DNA of 64,000 nucleotides, from the NCBI GenBank assembly GCA_022836615.1, contig MU405313.1, positions 62,001 to 126,000 of the forward strand. The letters run 5' to 3'. Numbering within the stretch: the first letter of the stretch is position 1; the number at the start of each line of letters is the position of its first letter. The translations under genes were made by a program, and so were the position numbers. This stretch comes from Annulohypoxylon bovei var. microspora (taxonomy: Eukaryota > Ascomycota > Sordariomycetes > Xylariales > Hypoxylaceae). The notes beneath the pieces are model-generated. The model saw only the letters and a program-made list of their open reading frames with translations. It did no database searches and was not told the DNA's origin. This document shows positions 26,601-38,250 of the stretch, piece by piece.

Positions 26601-27437
26601 TTTTTCAGCCCCTGATGTTTTTTTAATTCCTGTCTTGTCCACTTTACCTCAAGTATCCTTATGGATTCCTTCGCAAGTGCAGCAGCCACACTCAATTATT
26701 TTCCCGTCTCCGGCCAGCGTCGTGGCATCAACCACCATAAAATTTCCACAGCACTACTCGACGAGTCGTGTGTATATCGTGGTCTTAGACAACGGGCTTC
26801 GCTGCACTTGACGGTGCTGTAAATTGATACTTGGCCCAACGAGAGAGACCGCAGTTTTCAATCACGAGCGCCCGTTAAAACTAAGGAGAGGAGGCCCTGT
26901 ATTCCCCTTCGTTTGGTGAGGCGGCCAGCGGAGTCGGGCATTTTCTCCGTGAGAACCGCCCTCCACAGTCATCAAAACATTCTGTTTTTGCTTGCGTTAG
27001 CCCAAAAGTCTCCAAAAAATACAAAATCTCAATCGGTTTTTTGCCCTCGTGCCATCCTGAGAAACCCCTATTGCATGACACTTGTTGGTAGAGCAGGATT
27101 TATGTCCCAGGCCGGCCCGTCGCCACCATCCTAGTCTATCTAGGGCCCCTAGATATCCGAGACTATACTTCTGCCGTTCACGCGTTGCCCTGCCCTGCGG
27201 TCCGGCCCGGCGACCGTTTCCCTGAGGTCAATCCCCTACACGGCAAGTGTACCGCACCTAACCTGCATCAAACTCACCATTTTCGGATTCGCGCTTCTTT
27301 TTAGGGATGGTCGTGTTTGGGCACAACCGTAGCACTAATCTCCTGTCGTCTGTCATGTGCCCGAACGATAGAAAACTTTCTCGATCGACCTCGATCTTCA
27401 CCTCCATACCCTCCGGTTCCCTTATTGATCCCCAAGG
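23655..27437. other. Gene-poor interval upstream of the Zn2Cys6 factor
   Basis: About 3.8 kb with no supported gene. Features seen are an 8-bp hairpin CCGTAGGT/ACCTACGG near 24618-24643, a pyrimidine-rich tract at about 25760-25870, and an interrupted palindrome at 27138-27154. The longest ORF (26154-26465, 103 codons) has no recognisable domain and no promoter-like context. Confidence 0.5.
27138..27154. promoter_or_regulatory. Interrupted palindrome ATCTAGGG-C-CCCTAGAT
   Basis: Perfect 8-bp arms around a single central C, about 285 bp upstream of the Zn2Cys6 gene start. Its symmetry and position suggest a dimer-binding operator, possibly autoregulatory. This is inference only. Confidence 0.3.
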
Positions 27438-30400
27438 ATGAATCCCGAGAACAACTCGACTAATTCGAGTTCCGGTGGTCCAGCGACGCCCACTAATAGC
27501 AGAAAGGAGCGGGGTGCCATAGCAGCCCAGGTATTCCCGCCTTTCCTTTTCTTCCCTCGTTAATTTTTTAACACTTTACCCCAGGCCTGTGAGTCTTGCA
27601 GACAGCGCAAGCAAAGATGTAGCGAAGAAAGGCCAAAGTGCGCTACTTGTCAGGTCAGTAATCGATGTCTTTTCATATCCTCTCGATTCTGCCCAGGGAT
27701 GCCTCCGATAAAAGAACGACATCGAGGTTGTACAGCTCAGCTCTTCTTGTCTGTTCCCTGGCCGTGCTGCTCCTAGTGACTCGTCGAACCGCAAGGTAGA
27801 GATTTGATGACTAACACCGAGATATGGAATAGCGAATGAATGTAAGGATGGTTCGTCTTATCCCGTGCCTCGTCTTTCACTAACCCCATCAGCTTGAATG
27901 CAAATATCGAGAGCCTCAACCGACGAAGTACGTATAGTCCGAGTGCAAATTGTACCATCCTCAGATGCATTCGACGGAAATCCCGAGCCGAATCATGTTA
28001 CCATGCACAGTTACGCGCCGGATACACTAACATGTTGCAGGAAAGACAAGACCCTTGTCGAGATATTAGAGCGGTTGAAGAGCCTCGAAGGTGGGCTAAG
28101 GAATCTTGACGGGAAGGTCGATAGTCTCAATGCTCGGGGTACTCTTCCCCTATCTATCTATGGCCCCATACAATCCCATCCTCATGCGACGACATTAGAT
28201 GCTAGCCGGTCCAGTGCGTGGCCTGCTACAAACATCCATCTTCAGCCCCAAGCAATTTCTCCGGCCTCACCTCGCGATGTTCAGTACGTCTCCGCCACGC
28301 ATAAAATGCTTTCCTGGCCCGTCATACAGCAGGTCCTAGAGAATGAGGTCCCGAATCTCGACCTGGCGAGCTTGGAAAAGGACGGGGCAGCCATGCTGTT
28401 AGGTTTGCAAGACCGAGTAACGTCTCTGCCAACTAACGTGTACGAATCTGCGCATATCGGTAGCGAGGGAGCGTCTTTTCCTCTGCAAGCTGCTCCGGGG
28501 AGCTCAGTCGACGGGATGGCATCCGGAAGTATGAACTGGGAAACGATGCAGCGGCTGACTAAATCGTATTTCGACACATTTAACTTAATATATCCGATTT
28601 TGGACCGACAAGTCTTCCAATCCGAAATCTTGCCCGCCATCGCGAATCATGGCTTTGACGAGAGTAGCTCTTCGACGTTGGCATGTTTGATATTCGCCCT
28701 TGGCGAAGTTGCTATCAGCGCTATTCAAGGTGCCCCTGTTACAGTAAGGTCTATCGCCTTTTATTCGCCTATGGTTGTCGTGTAGCTTCAAGGTACCCAG
28801 GTAACTTGAAGGGCACGATTCTCATCTCCGTAAACTCAGAAAACCGCTAACTTGATCGCTACAGACGCACAAAGGTCGTCCTAGTGGAATTAGGGGAGGG
28901 ACTGTTGAAAGACCGCCGGGATTGCTATTCTTCAACGAGGCCAGAAAACGAATGGGTTTCAATTTGACCGAATGCAGTCTGGAGAATGTGCAAATGTTTT
29001 CATTAGCAGCGTGAGTATTCCCTTGGCTGAAATGTGGTACCATCACTTACGCTTCTCGATATCTAGTATATATTATGGGACGTGCTGTCACCACTTGGTA
29101 AGTAGAACCTCTTCCGGATAATTACCTAGTCTTGCATACTAATTAATGTAGGAATTCTGGCGCATGACGACGTCAGCATCGTTAGCGTGTCAAGCGTTAT
29201 TGACGAGGTAAGTGTCAAATCAGGATATTGATTAGGGCCGTATTAACCAGTGCTTTAGCAACCCGGAAGAACTAACGACTCATCGAGGAGACCTCGTTCG
29301 AAGAGCCTTCTGGCACTGCTCCATAATGGAGACGTATGTCATTAACCTATATTCAGCCCCTACCAGATTCACACTGACAAGTCGCAGGTGTCTAAACATG
29401 GAGCTGAATATTCCTCAGACGGGGTTAAATAAACTAGAGTCACTGGTGGGATTACCTGATTTCAGTGGCTCGTTTTCCGAGGAAGATTACATCGGAAACC
29501 AAGCTTCTCACTTCCAAGAGCATTTCGCCTCTCAAATAGTTCTTCGGCGACTTTCCGTGGAGTTTCATACTACACTGACCAATGGTAAGCTATTTTTCCG
29601 AGCTTTGTAGGCTCTGGAGTGTACGAACAACACTAGTGACTCGCTAAGAAAAGGATGGAGGCTATACGGATTTCCTTCTCCCCTTTACCTCTTTAGAACC
29701 CTTTGGAAGAGATAACTGACCGAGTTCGCAAAGCTTTCGGCCCTACACATCTTCCGGTTGAGCCGCCGATCTCTTCGGCGGCTGTCATGATGAAGCAGAT
29801 GGCATCGCAGCTGGACCAATGGAGAGGATTATTACCCGTCTATTTACGTTGGGAGGAAGAAAACCCGGGTGCATTCTCGAATCCGGCCGAAGAGCTATAC
29901 GACGACCAGTCGATGTACCCACCCCCCGTTCCGGATCTCCATACGAATTTCATGTTCTCTGCGGATCTGGATAATCCGCCCGTAACATATCCTTACGCCG
30001 TAGATATACAGACTGCTAATCTCAGGACGCGATATTATTATGTGAAATATCTCATCTACCGGCCGTTTATTTTCAAAGCCCTGCATCATCCGGAGCAGGT
30101 GACGCACGAAGACGCAGATGGTATCGCGGAATGTCTAAAAGCTATGCTGAAATGGCCCATCACGATGTCGCCGACTTGCTTTCACAAGAGACTAATCCCA
30201 TGCTTGTTCTTCTGGTCGCAAAATCTCCTAGGCGTCCTTCTCATCCTGCACCTGACACAGAAAGTACCGATCTTAGTGCGAATACGGGCGTCGCTTATGG
30301 GGACTAAATTTGATCAGGACGCCAACGAAACTGCCTTGCTATGCATCGACTGGATACGGGATCTAAAAGATACAGACGCGACTTCTCTATGGTGCTGGGA

Positions 30401-30440
30401 GATCCTGAAGGGCGTCTACTCGCTCGGGGACGACACGTGA
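27438..30440 (+). CDS. Zn2Cys6 transcription factor with fungal-specific TF domain
   Basis: Gal4-type nuclear regulator. Spliced exons: 27438-27530, 27585-27653, 27833-27841 (9-nt microexon), 27893-27927, 28041-28743, 28865-29010, 29067-29097, 29152-29207, 29259-29333, 29388-29584, and a last exon from about 29697-29710 to 30440, for about 714-721 residues. All junction phases agree. The zinc cluster has cysteines 33, 36, 43, 50, 53 and 60 with the canonical CX2CX6CX6CX2CX6C spacing; only the microexon (Arg-Met-Asn) makes the last spacing right. A short coiled coil follows (KDKTLVEILERLKSLEGGL), then the fungal_trans region: RPPGLLFFNEARKRMGFNL, QMFSLAAIYYGTC, EFWRMTTSASLACQALL, AFWHCSIME and ELNIPQTGLNKLESLVGLP. 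The last exon has RYYYVKYLIYRPFIFKALHHP. The junction before the last exon is ambiguous (see findings). The regulated pathway is unknown, since no cluster genes flank it. Confidence 0.85.
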
Positions 30441-32878
30441 TCCTCTAGCCTCACTTTTCTTTGTCGGCGGGTTTCTCCTTGGGTTATATGGCAAGGCATA
30501 TGGCAGCAGCAGCAATTTGGAACGAGTGAAGAAAATTCCATGGGAGTCCGTGGGCCTACCCTACTCTTATAACTACTATCTACTTACTTAACCTAGGTAC
30601 ATAGGGAGGTCGCGAAATACCCAACTACCATATATCATTACATACCTATATGGAGGATTTTCAACTGGCGCTAGGAGCTTGTGGACCGTACTAAGAAATT
30701 TCCAACAGACGTATATGTGTGGGAGTGATTTGATATCTGCATTGCTGGGCGAAGGATCTAAAGGTCGTTCCTGGGAGGGTGTTCTTTTGTCGTTCTCGCG
30801 AAGCATTTACAGTAGACTTTCCCCGGCTCCCGGCTGCGCTAATTGAATATACCAACGTCGGGGTCTTTCTACTTGTCTCTCCTGCGTCCCTTTCGGAGTC
30901 TTTGGTGACGATGGTCTTGTTATTACGTGGTTACGTAGCTCGTCCTGTGATTATTAGGTATCTATGGGGTTCTATGACGATAGGGATAGAGATAGGGATA
31001 CTAATGGCATATCCCCGATCTTTTTGAGCTTGTATTATCTACGGAAGCTGACACTCTTAAGAAACCAGGAGGCTACAGGTCTGAGAACTATACTCATAAA
31101 GTCACACGCAGCACTAAATGCGATGATAGATCTTCGTTCGACGCACGGTTAGCGATGCGGTCGCCCGTACCTTCTGAAGCTTCGCGTCCGTACGTGAATC
31201 ATCCATTCATCAAGAAAAAGACAACTAGATGTGCGGCTAAGTCGTCCCGACGGTTCTCCTAGGCCAATCACGCTGACCCCTTTAAGCTCGCCAGAGACAG
31301 GGTGAAGAAGCTGCCCTCTTACAGTTTGCGACAATGATACTAGCTCGTTTTGCACCCTTGGAGTCGTTTACAAAGATCTCGACGAGAAGTCGGACTGGGC
31401 TGCTAGGGCACCCACTTCACGCTACTGCCCCACGATAGGCTGATGTGGATCTCAACCACCGCACTGGGAGAATGCGAACTGTTACCAGTCGGAGTGGAAA
31501 CGTCCAACCCCGTCAGACCGTCAGACCGGCGCCCACATGGGGGAGGGGTTCGAGTCTCATCTACAAGCATCGTGCGCCGTGCGGTGTAAATGGCGGTCAG
31601 CCGCACGCTGGAATGGTAGAGCGGCCCCTGCAGATCCGGCAAGGTGTCATAATTCTTCCCATGACCACTGACCACGGCCTGTCGAACTTCGACGTCCTCA
31701 AAGTAAGTTGTGCCGTCATCGACCCATAGTGAAAATATGTCTCGGCGAACCGGTTCCGACAGATCAACCTAGGGGTGCTTACTAGACAATTATGTGTGTA
31801 AGATCCATTCACTTGACACACCTGGGGAAAAGTTTTAGGCGGAGGCGGAGGCGGGGTATATTTCCAGAATTCACGGTTGATCCCATTTAAACTTCGGCAG
31901 ATATATGTATATTAGGTGAGTTGATGAGTTGATGGTGTTGAACATCGTTTGGTACGAAACCCAATCGGGTTTAGGCATCCGAATAGCCCGTGAAAACCTA
32001 TTCGTCAAGGCTACCATTAAGGGTTCAAAGATGGTAACGACAGGTTAGCGTCCGAGCTTGAATTGTTCGGTACCTACCTGTGCCAGGGTAAGTTGATGAC
32101 ATGATAGCCCATCGGAAGTCAAGCTGGTTAAGCTGTTCGAGCTCTACGAACTGCTGGCTTGGCTATGACCTGTCAGAATGGTTTATGTAGGACTCGAACC
32201 AGGAAAAGGGAGAAAGGTTGCACCGCATTGAGGCATCATTCGGATTTTTATTAGATGCTTTTATTGAAGGGCATCGCACAAACCTTCTCGTGTGCAATGC
32301 GGTGCTATTGTGGATTTTGTGGATTCTATATCGTGGCCTAATAAAATCTGACGTCGGGCACCAAACGAAAAGAGCCCATCGCCGGTTGGTATTTCTAGGA
32401 AAAGAACAGCGTGCGGCTCGGTTCACTCGATGGAGATAATAATAAGGGCAGAATATAATAATATGAAGGAGAGATCAGACGAGCGCTTTGACATGGACGA
32501 AACCCAATTTGCGCTTTGACATGCTCGGCCATTTCGGGGGAGGGGGATCCATAATGAGATCGATAAGTGTCTAAGCGCGCGTCGGAACAAAATAGATCTC
32601 AGTTGATGCATATTAATACGTGTTTACTTAAGCTTCTCTAGGAATGGTACATTCCTGCAGCGTAGGAAACCCACATGTTTCTCCTCCACAAATCGTGATA
32701 ATTCTAACTTTCTAGTGGTGCTACCATACTACCTAGGGTTAGGAAGGTACATACCTACGAAATATAACCTTGTATCTACCTAAGTACTTACATAAGGTAC
32801 CGTATGTACATATGTATGTAAGATATTAGTTTCCTTCTAGCCCCGCAAAGTCGTTTCAACTTAATGAGCGATCTGACA

Positions 32879-32930
32879 TAGAAACAAAAGAAAAGAAAGG
32901 GAAGAGAGAAAAAAGAGAAAAGAGGAAACG
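32879..32930 (+). repeat. Polypurine tract
   Basis: About 50 nt made almost entirely of A and G (gaaacaaaagaaaagaaagg and onward). Such tracts can exclude nucleosomes or form triplexes. No gene is attached to it. Confidence 0.6.
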
Positions 32931-35058
32931 TTTGTCACATACCTAGATTCATGGACATGGTATGATATCGAAGGAGGCTCGCTTGAGACCTTGGCAAATT
33001 GCTTCGAGAAACATTCCCCCCACAGTTGAAACATGAGAGGAGAAATCACGAAAAAGTAAAAGCAAGAGCATTACCTTCATCACTTACATCAATTCCTTTG
33101 ATTCGGGACGGGCTCCGATTATTCGACGGTAGTACATACATCCATGTTACTTCCAGATGTCCCTATCTACTTAGGTACATTGTATGTTTCTTGGCCTCCG
33201 ACGCCGACTGGACGGAAACACATCCACTATGTTGCAGTAGTCGCCCGTTAGAAAACCCACTTCAACAGCGGCTCATGCAGGTGCGTTCGGTAACAGCCAT
33301 GCGAAACTGGATTCTTCTATTGTCTACCTAGGTAGTATCTTTTTTTATCTTTACCCGATTATACTATACCTTGCTACATATAACTAGGTATACCTAGTAT
33401 AATCGTTCTACACAGCCCACGTGCTCATTCCTAACTTCTCCAATCCCCATGTCAGATGTCTTGAACAAACTTCCAGTTGATTCACGGTCCGACTTAACGA
33501 CCATCTACTATAGTCTATAGTAGCTAGATTTTCCGCGGAGGAGCCCAACTTCGGGAATATCGCTAATCTTTCTAAGGGCCTTCGGATCTGTCCATCACCC
33601 ACAGCCGACCCGGTTTCTAAGCAACACCACTGCACCACTGTTACCTTTCACTCAGCGCTGTTACGGATATGCTACTTTGTTCATCCAATTTCCCGGATAG
33701 AATGTCTTCAATGCGAGTCAAACGTGCGCGTGTTACATTTTGAACACTCCTCTAAGCTGACAGTTTGTCTTGGCGTTTCCCGGATCCCGATATTCAAGAT
33801 TGGATATGCTCTCTCTACTGGGAAAATTTCAGGGACTACCGTTAGTTTCGTAGATTTCCCGAGATCTCTGAAAGTATGCGCATGTGTTGGAAGTTCTCGT
33901 CTGCCACTATCTACACTACTATGTGTATATACAGCATATGTATGTACTAGTACCCTGGTTTAAGATCGGCGGCCGCGTATGCGGCCAGTTCGGTAGATCG
34001 ACTCGGATGTCGGGCGAAAGATGCGAGAAGCCACAATTCCAACGCCTCACTTTTCTATCACCCATATCCTAACTTCAAACTTTCTAGCTTGTCTTTTGTT
34101 CTAGCTTTGCCTTAGTTTCGTCTCTCAGCCTTGCAAGTATCAATCAGCACTAGTCGATCAGTGTTTCTACTAACTTGGAACTTGCTTAGATCTAAGAATT
34201 GCGATGTTATATAGCTCCTTATCTCGCGGAGCCGAGAGAGTCCGGCGAAGAAACCGGTTCGGCCTTCATATGCGCAGCTTCTATATCAGGCTTAAGGGGC
34301 TTCGGTGCGGCGGTACTTCGTTTTCTTCGTATATTTTTCCGTACGAATTATTTTCCACTTCCGTATTTACCCCTCTACACTAGGTCTGCGCATAACATGA
34401 CGGCAGTCTCCTTGTGGATATCCTCCTTAGCGAGACTGGCTCGTGGGGGGTTTCTATGAACCGCATGTGATATTAAGCGACTATGAGAATAGACGAACTG
34501 AAGTCGCCGAAGCCCCACACGACCATAAACTACTGGGCGGGCTCTTGAGGCATTTTGGGTCGTCACGTTTTGTGCTTTGAGGTTCAAAGCATCCATGATA
34601 TAGACTAAGATCACAGGGATAAGGGGGAGACCCTTGGTAAATGGGCCAATCAAGAAAATCGACGATGAGAGAATCGGCAATGTCACACACGTACAGTAGT
34701 CTAGGAACTCTAGCGCCATTTTTATTGCGCTATTCGAGTTGATGGATCTTGAGATTATCATCGTTGCTGTCAAAGCGATCTGACGGATACAAGGAAGGAA
34801 AAGCGCACTGTCAACACTATTAACATGAATAACACACGAGAGCTTGATCAAGGTAGGTACTATTTACAAATAGTGATGGCCCTGTCGTTGTTTAATCGAC
34901 ACCCTAAAAACCTGTTTATCACTTAGGTAGGTACCTAGCTTAAACTATTTCCTACCTGTCAATTTGTCGTTGCTGACAGCTGTGTTTGACATAAATATAA
35001 GAGGAGTAAACTGACCCTCAATAATTTAGACAATTTCCGATGTTGATGCAAGTCACCA

Positions 35059-35215
35059 CGCCGCGGGGCTCTGTTCAAACCCCGTGGCGGCGTAAACGGC
35101 AAACCGCATGTATGGATTATGGAGCACCTCTTGTTCCCCAGTTCTCGGCCACCACAGCCAGAGCTCGCTAGAGGCTAGACTAGGGTTTCTGCGCTTGGCT
35201 GCCGCACAGAAGCCC
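35059..35215 (+). other. Pair of GC-rich hairpins in non-coding sequence
   Basis: The first hairpin pairs CGCCGCGGGG (35059-35068) with CCCCGTGGCG (35080-35089) across an 11-nt loop, including one G-U pair. The second pairs GGGTTTCTGCGC (35183-35194) with GCACAGAAGCCC (35204-35215), with one mismatch and one G-U pair. They could be part of a structured RNA or remnants of an inverted-repeat element. No homology is recognised. Confidence 0.35.
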
Positions 35216-37721
35216 CTATGTACTTTCGTATTGTACAGGTGAATACGGCAATTTGCTTTTTTTACTTATTTCTTCATCTTCATCACCTTATGGCTATTCA
35301 AGCTCTTACGATGCTCAGATCACTGTGGATCCAGCGTGTTAAAGAATAATGACAATGCGAGGCGTCGAGGGTTAAAACAAGACAGGAATTCAGCTTGTTA
35401 ATACCACAGCTATGTCCATGCTCAGCCGGAATCGGTATCACAAACCCGATATGACCAAACCCTTCTCAATTCACTCAGCTGATGCCGGGATGAGAATGTT
35501 TTGCATGAAGCCGGGGGGTGTTTTCTTTTTATATCACGATATCTTATTTTACGTATGTACTGTTGCAGATTGATCGCTTAAAGATATTGTTTGCGGTTGG
35601 AGACTTGAGACAAGATTCTTCGGAGATTCAAGTTAGTAAGAAGTTGTAAGAAGTAATGAGACAGACTCCAAGTTGTAGATCTCCAGGTTTCTTAATCGTG
35701 ACCTCGTGGCGTTCCTGCTAGTATGTTAGATCGGCTTCTTCTGGTTGGTGGACCTCCAAGGTTGTTAAATGCCGAGGCTTTGGTACCTTTAAGTGCGGCT
35801 AGGAGTTTCGATGCGCGGGAAGCTCTACACAGTACAGACATAATACATACATGACACCTGCAATTTAATCTGATTATAAAATTATAAAATGCCATTTGTA
35901 AGAATAAGTATTAACTTAAAAACACTCTCGGTATTTGATCATGCAATGTTGCCCGTTAGCTTATTACGTGCATAAGCTTATGTAGCAAATAAGTGATGTA
36001 ACATTCAAATCTCTACGTACCTATCTAAAGAGGCACAGAGAGGTAACCTTATGTAACCAAATACCGTATGTATTGTACGACGTCCATACATACGTCAATA
36101 TTAAAATGGTCGAAACGTGACCTATATGTACCTATCGTACTAGGGCTACGTTCCTAGATTTAGGGGACTATCATGTTTAGGTAGTGCATCGGACTTGCCG
36201 CGTCTACCATCATCCTACCATCATTTTAGTGTTCAGGGCTATCTTCATTCTGTAGTAGGCGCTATGTAGATAATCAACGGCCGCATCAACATCCGCAATT
36301 ATCGCAATTATCGTGCTTGTCATACATTTCGCTTATTAGATTGACAGACAACCGCCTCATCGTTCATGGCTCCAACGTCGTCCCCGTCGTCCCACTATCT
36401 TACAGGCACCTATCCCACCTCAGCTCCATACATAGGTACGTACAATACAAGGTAGTACTATGTACTTACATCCATACGTCTGCATAGTAAATCACCAAAC
36501 AGAACGAGCCCAGGGTACCGAAAATGGATTTACCTTGCATCATGTCCACTGCCGCAATTGCTACTTTAGTATGCCAGACACCGTGGAAACACCTATGAGA
36601 ATGTATATCGTTACATGCATTACCCATGTTACAGGTACATATGCGATGTACCTTCCCCCCTGGTTCGGTTACTCGATCGGAGAACCTTGATGATCTCCTT
36701 TCCCAGCTTTCCCTTGTACATCTACCTAGCTTTTAGCTTTTTTTTTCTACTTACTGATACTAGTAGGTAGTACACTTTCAATCCTTCAACACCCTTAATT
36801 CTTTTCCCTTTCCGTCATAATCAGACTTATATGAAAAGTAATATGTGTAGGGAAACCCTCACAACCCTCACTATTATTACATAGCACCTATTCTTATTAA
36901 ACGAACTTGATCACTATTCCTAAATTCTCCACGTCTTACGTCCATGCTCTACCACGTTCCCCCCGCTCTATTACTGTTCCCGGCCCCTCCTGAACAGTCC
37001 TGGACCACTATTTTTTTTCTCCCTTCAGGGATATAGCTATCTCACTCCAAGCTTTCTCTTCTTGGCCCTTGTCAATGTCCGACCATGCTTCATCGATCGT
37101 CTGATGGAGCCAGATTTGCTTAGACCCCGTTCGTCACACTCAAGCTCTCTCACTTCCACATACTCCGTACATACAAATCTTTCTTGCGTCTCTTAAGTTT
37201 CTCAAGTCTCTATGTACTTTTACTATGGTCGGCGATAATCGAACTGGGTTACCTGGGGTGTTGAGACGTAATGTGCAAGCGCCTTCTGTCAGTGCTCTCG
37301 GACATGGATAATCTCTCTTTTTCACTCTCAAGACCCTTGTCGTCTTCTCTTCTCGTAGGGTCCTCGTAGGGTCCTCCCCAGAGCTCCAGATTTTTATATT
37401 CACTCTCATACCTATGTACCGTGCTCGTTATATTGTGCTGTCCCACTGAATTCGGTGTTAAGCCTGCTTCACCATATACCTACATATACATATGTCTAAT
37501 TTATGACACCCACTCTCTTCTTTCTAACACTCATACATAAATAATAATATCCTTCTCATCCGTGGATGTGCACGCACACACAGGGACCAGGCTGACCACA
37601 CCTTAATAATAAGTGTTATATCGAGCTCTTAACATACCATCCATACCTACAAGGTAGCTTGTACGACTTTACTTTTGGGACGCGGCTCGGTCTTCCACAT
37701 CTCCACTTTCCACTCTCCAGA

Positions 37722-37730
37722 TATATATAA
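37722..37730 (+). promoter_or_regulatory. TATA-like box ahead of the 53-aa gene
   Basis: tatatataa lies about 190 bp ahead of a putative leader intron (gtatgt donor at 37910, cag acceptor at 37974-37976) and 360 bp before the small gene's ATG. The intervening 180 bp are CT/AC-rich like an ascomycete 5' leader. Confidence 0.4.
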
Positions 37731-38088
37731 GTGAGCTAGGCATGCCGTCACGATCTCTTTCCGAAGCCATCCTAGAACTTTACTGTCACAGCTTCTAGCC
37801 TTAGAACCTTAGACCACCTTATACTTCCAACTTAACCATCTATTTTGAAAACCTTCTAACACCATCTCAACCCATCACCTTTAGTTTAATAAGAGAGTGA
37901 GATTTAGAGGTATGTACAAGCTCATCAACACACCTACTTACATAAAAATGAACCAGCCCACTTACTGACGATGCAGCTCTACTCAGCCACTGACTGTCAC
38001 ACGAACGGAAACACAAACACAAACACAACATACGCATACATACAAAATCTACTGTACATCATATCTACCTAACTTAATCATAATCATC

Positions 38089-38250
38089 ATGTGTGACTTT
38101 ACGAAAAACTACTATATCTACACATCCTGCCTGGACCCAGGCGCTCACTTTTTCCGCACTTCCGTGGATGGCAGCCGGAAACATGCTTGCCCGAGAGGGC
38201 CACATGAACGGTATATCGTACAGCCAGGTCAATGTCCATTGTGTGGATGA
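38089..38250 (+). CDS. Small 53-residue cysteine-rich conserved-looking protein
   Basis: A 53-codon ORF, short enough to be missed by usual length cut-offs. The product begins MCDFTKNYYIYTSC, continues HFFRTSVDGSRKHACPRGPH and ends ERYIVQPGQCPLCG. Five cysteines, with a terminal CPLC that resembles a zinc knuckle, and a balanced composition argue that it is real. The upstream region carries a TATA box, a CT-rich leader and a plausible 67-nt 5'UTR intron at 37910-37976; the start ATG has A at -3. I recall very similar tiny proteins of unknown function as widespread 'hypothetical' entries in sordariomycetes, but I cannot search here. There is no signal peptide, so it is probably cytosolic or nuclear. 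The minus-strand 115-codon ORF covering it (38074-38421) is taken as its shadow. It is the only gene I accept between 30.4 and 47.8 kb. Function unknown. Confidence 0.65.
   Translation: MCDFTKNYYIYTSCLDPGAHFFRTSVDGSRKHACPRGPHERYIVQPGQCPLCG

Larger units (their letters stand above)
30441..38088. other. Gene desert, left part
   Basis: About 7.6 kb of mostly non-coding sequence. Only short overlapping ORFs up to 158 codons (34375-34851 minus) occur, without domains I can name. Visible structure: (GGCGGA)n near 31841-31855, a purine-rich tract at 32879-32930, a ctactatag/ctatagtag palindrome at about 33505-33523, two GC-rich hairpins at 35059-35089 and 35183-35215, and many copies of a TAGGTAGGTACCTA-like motif. 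The last 400 bp look like the promoter and leader of the small gene at 38089. Confidence 0.5.

Noticed and set aside
32180..32260. Minus-strand B-box GGTTCGAGTCC
   Set aside because: The stem fails at two positions; chance occurrence of such an 11-mer in 64 kb on two strands is likely.
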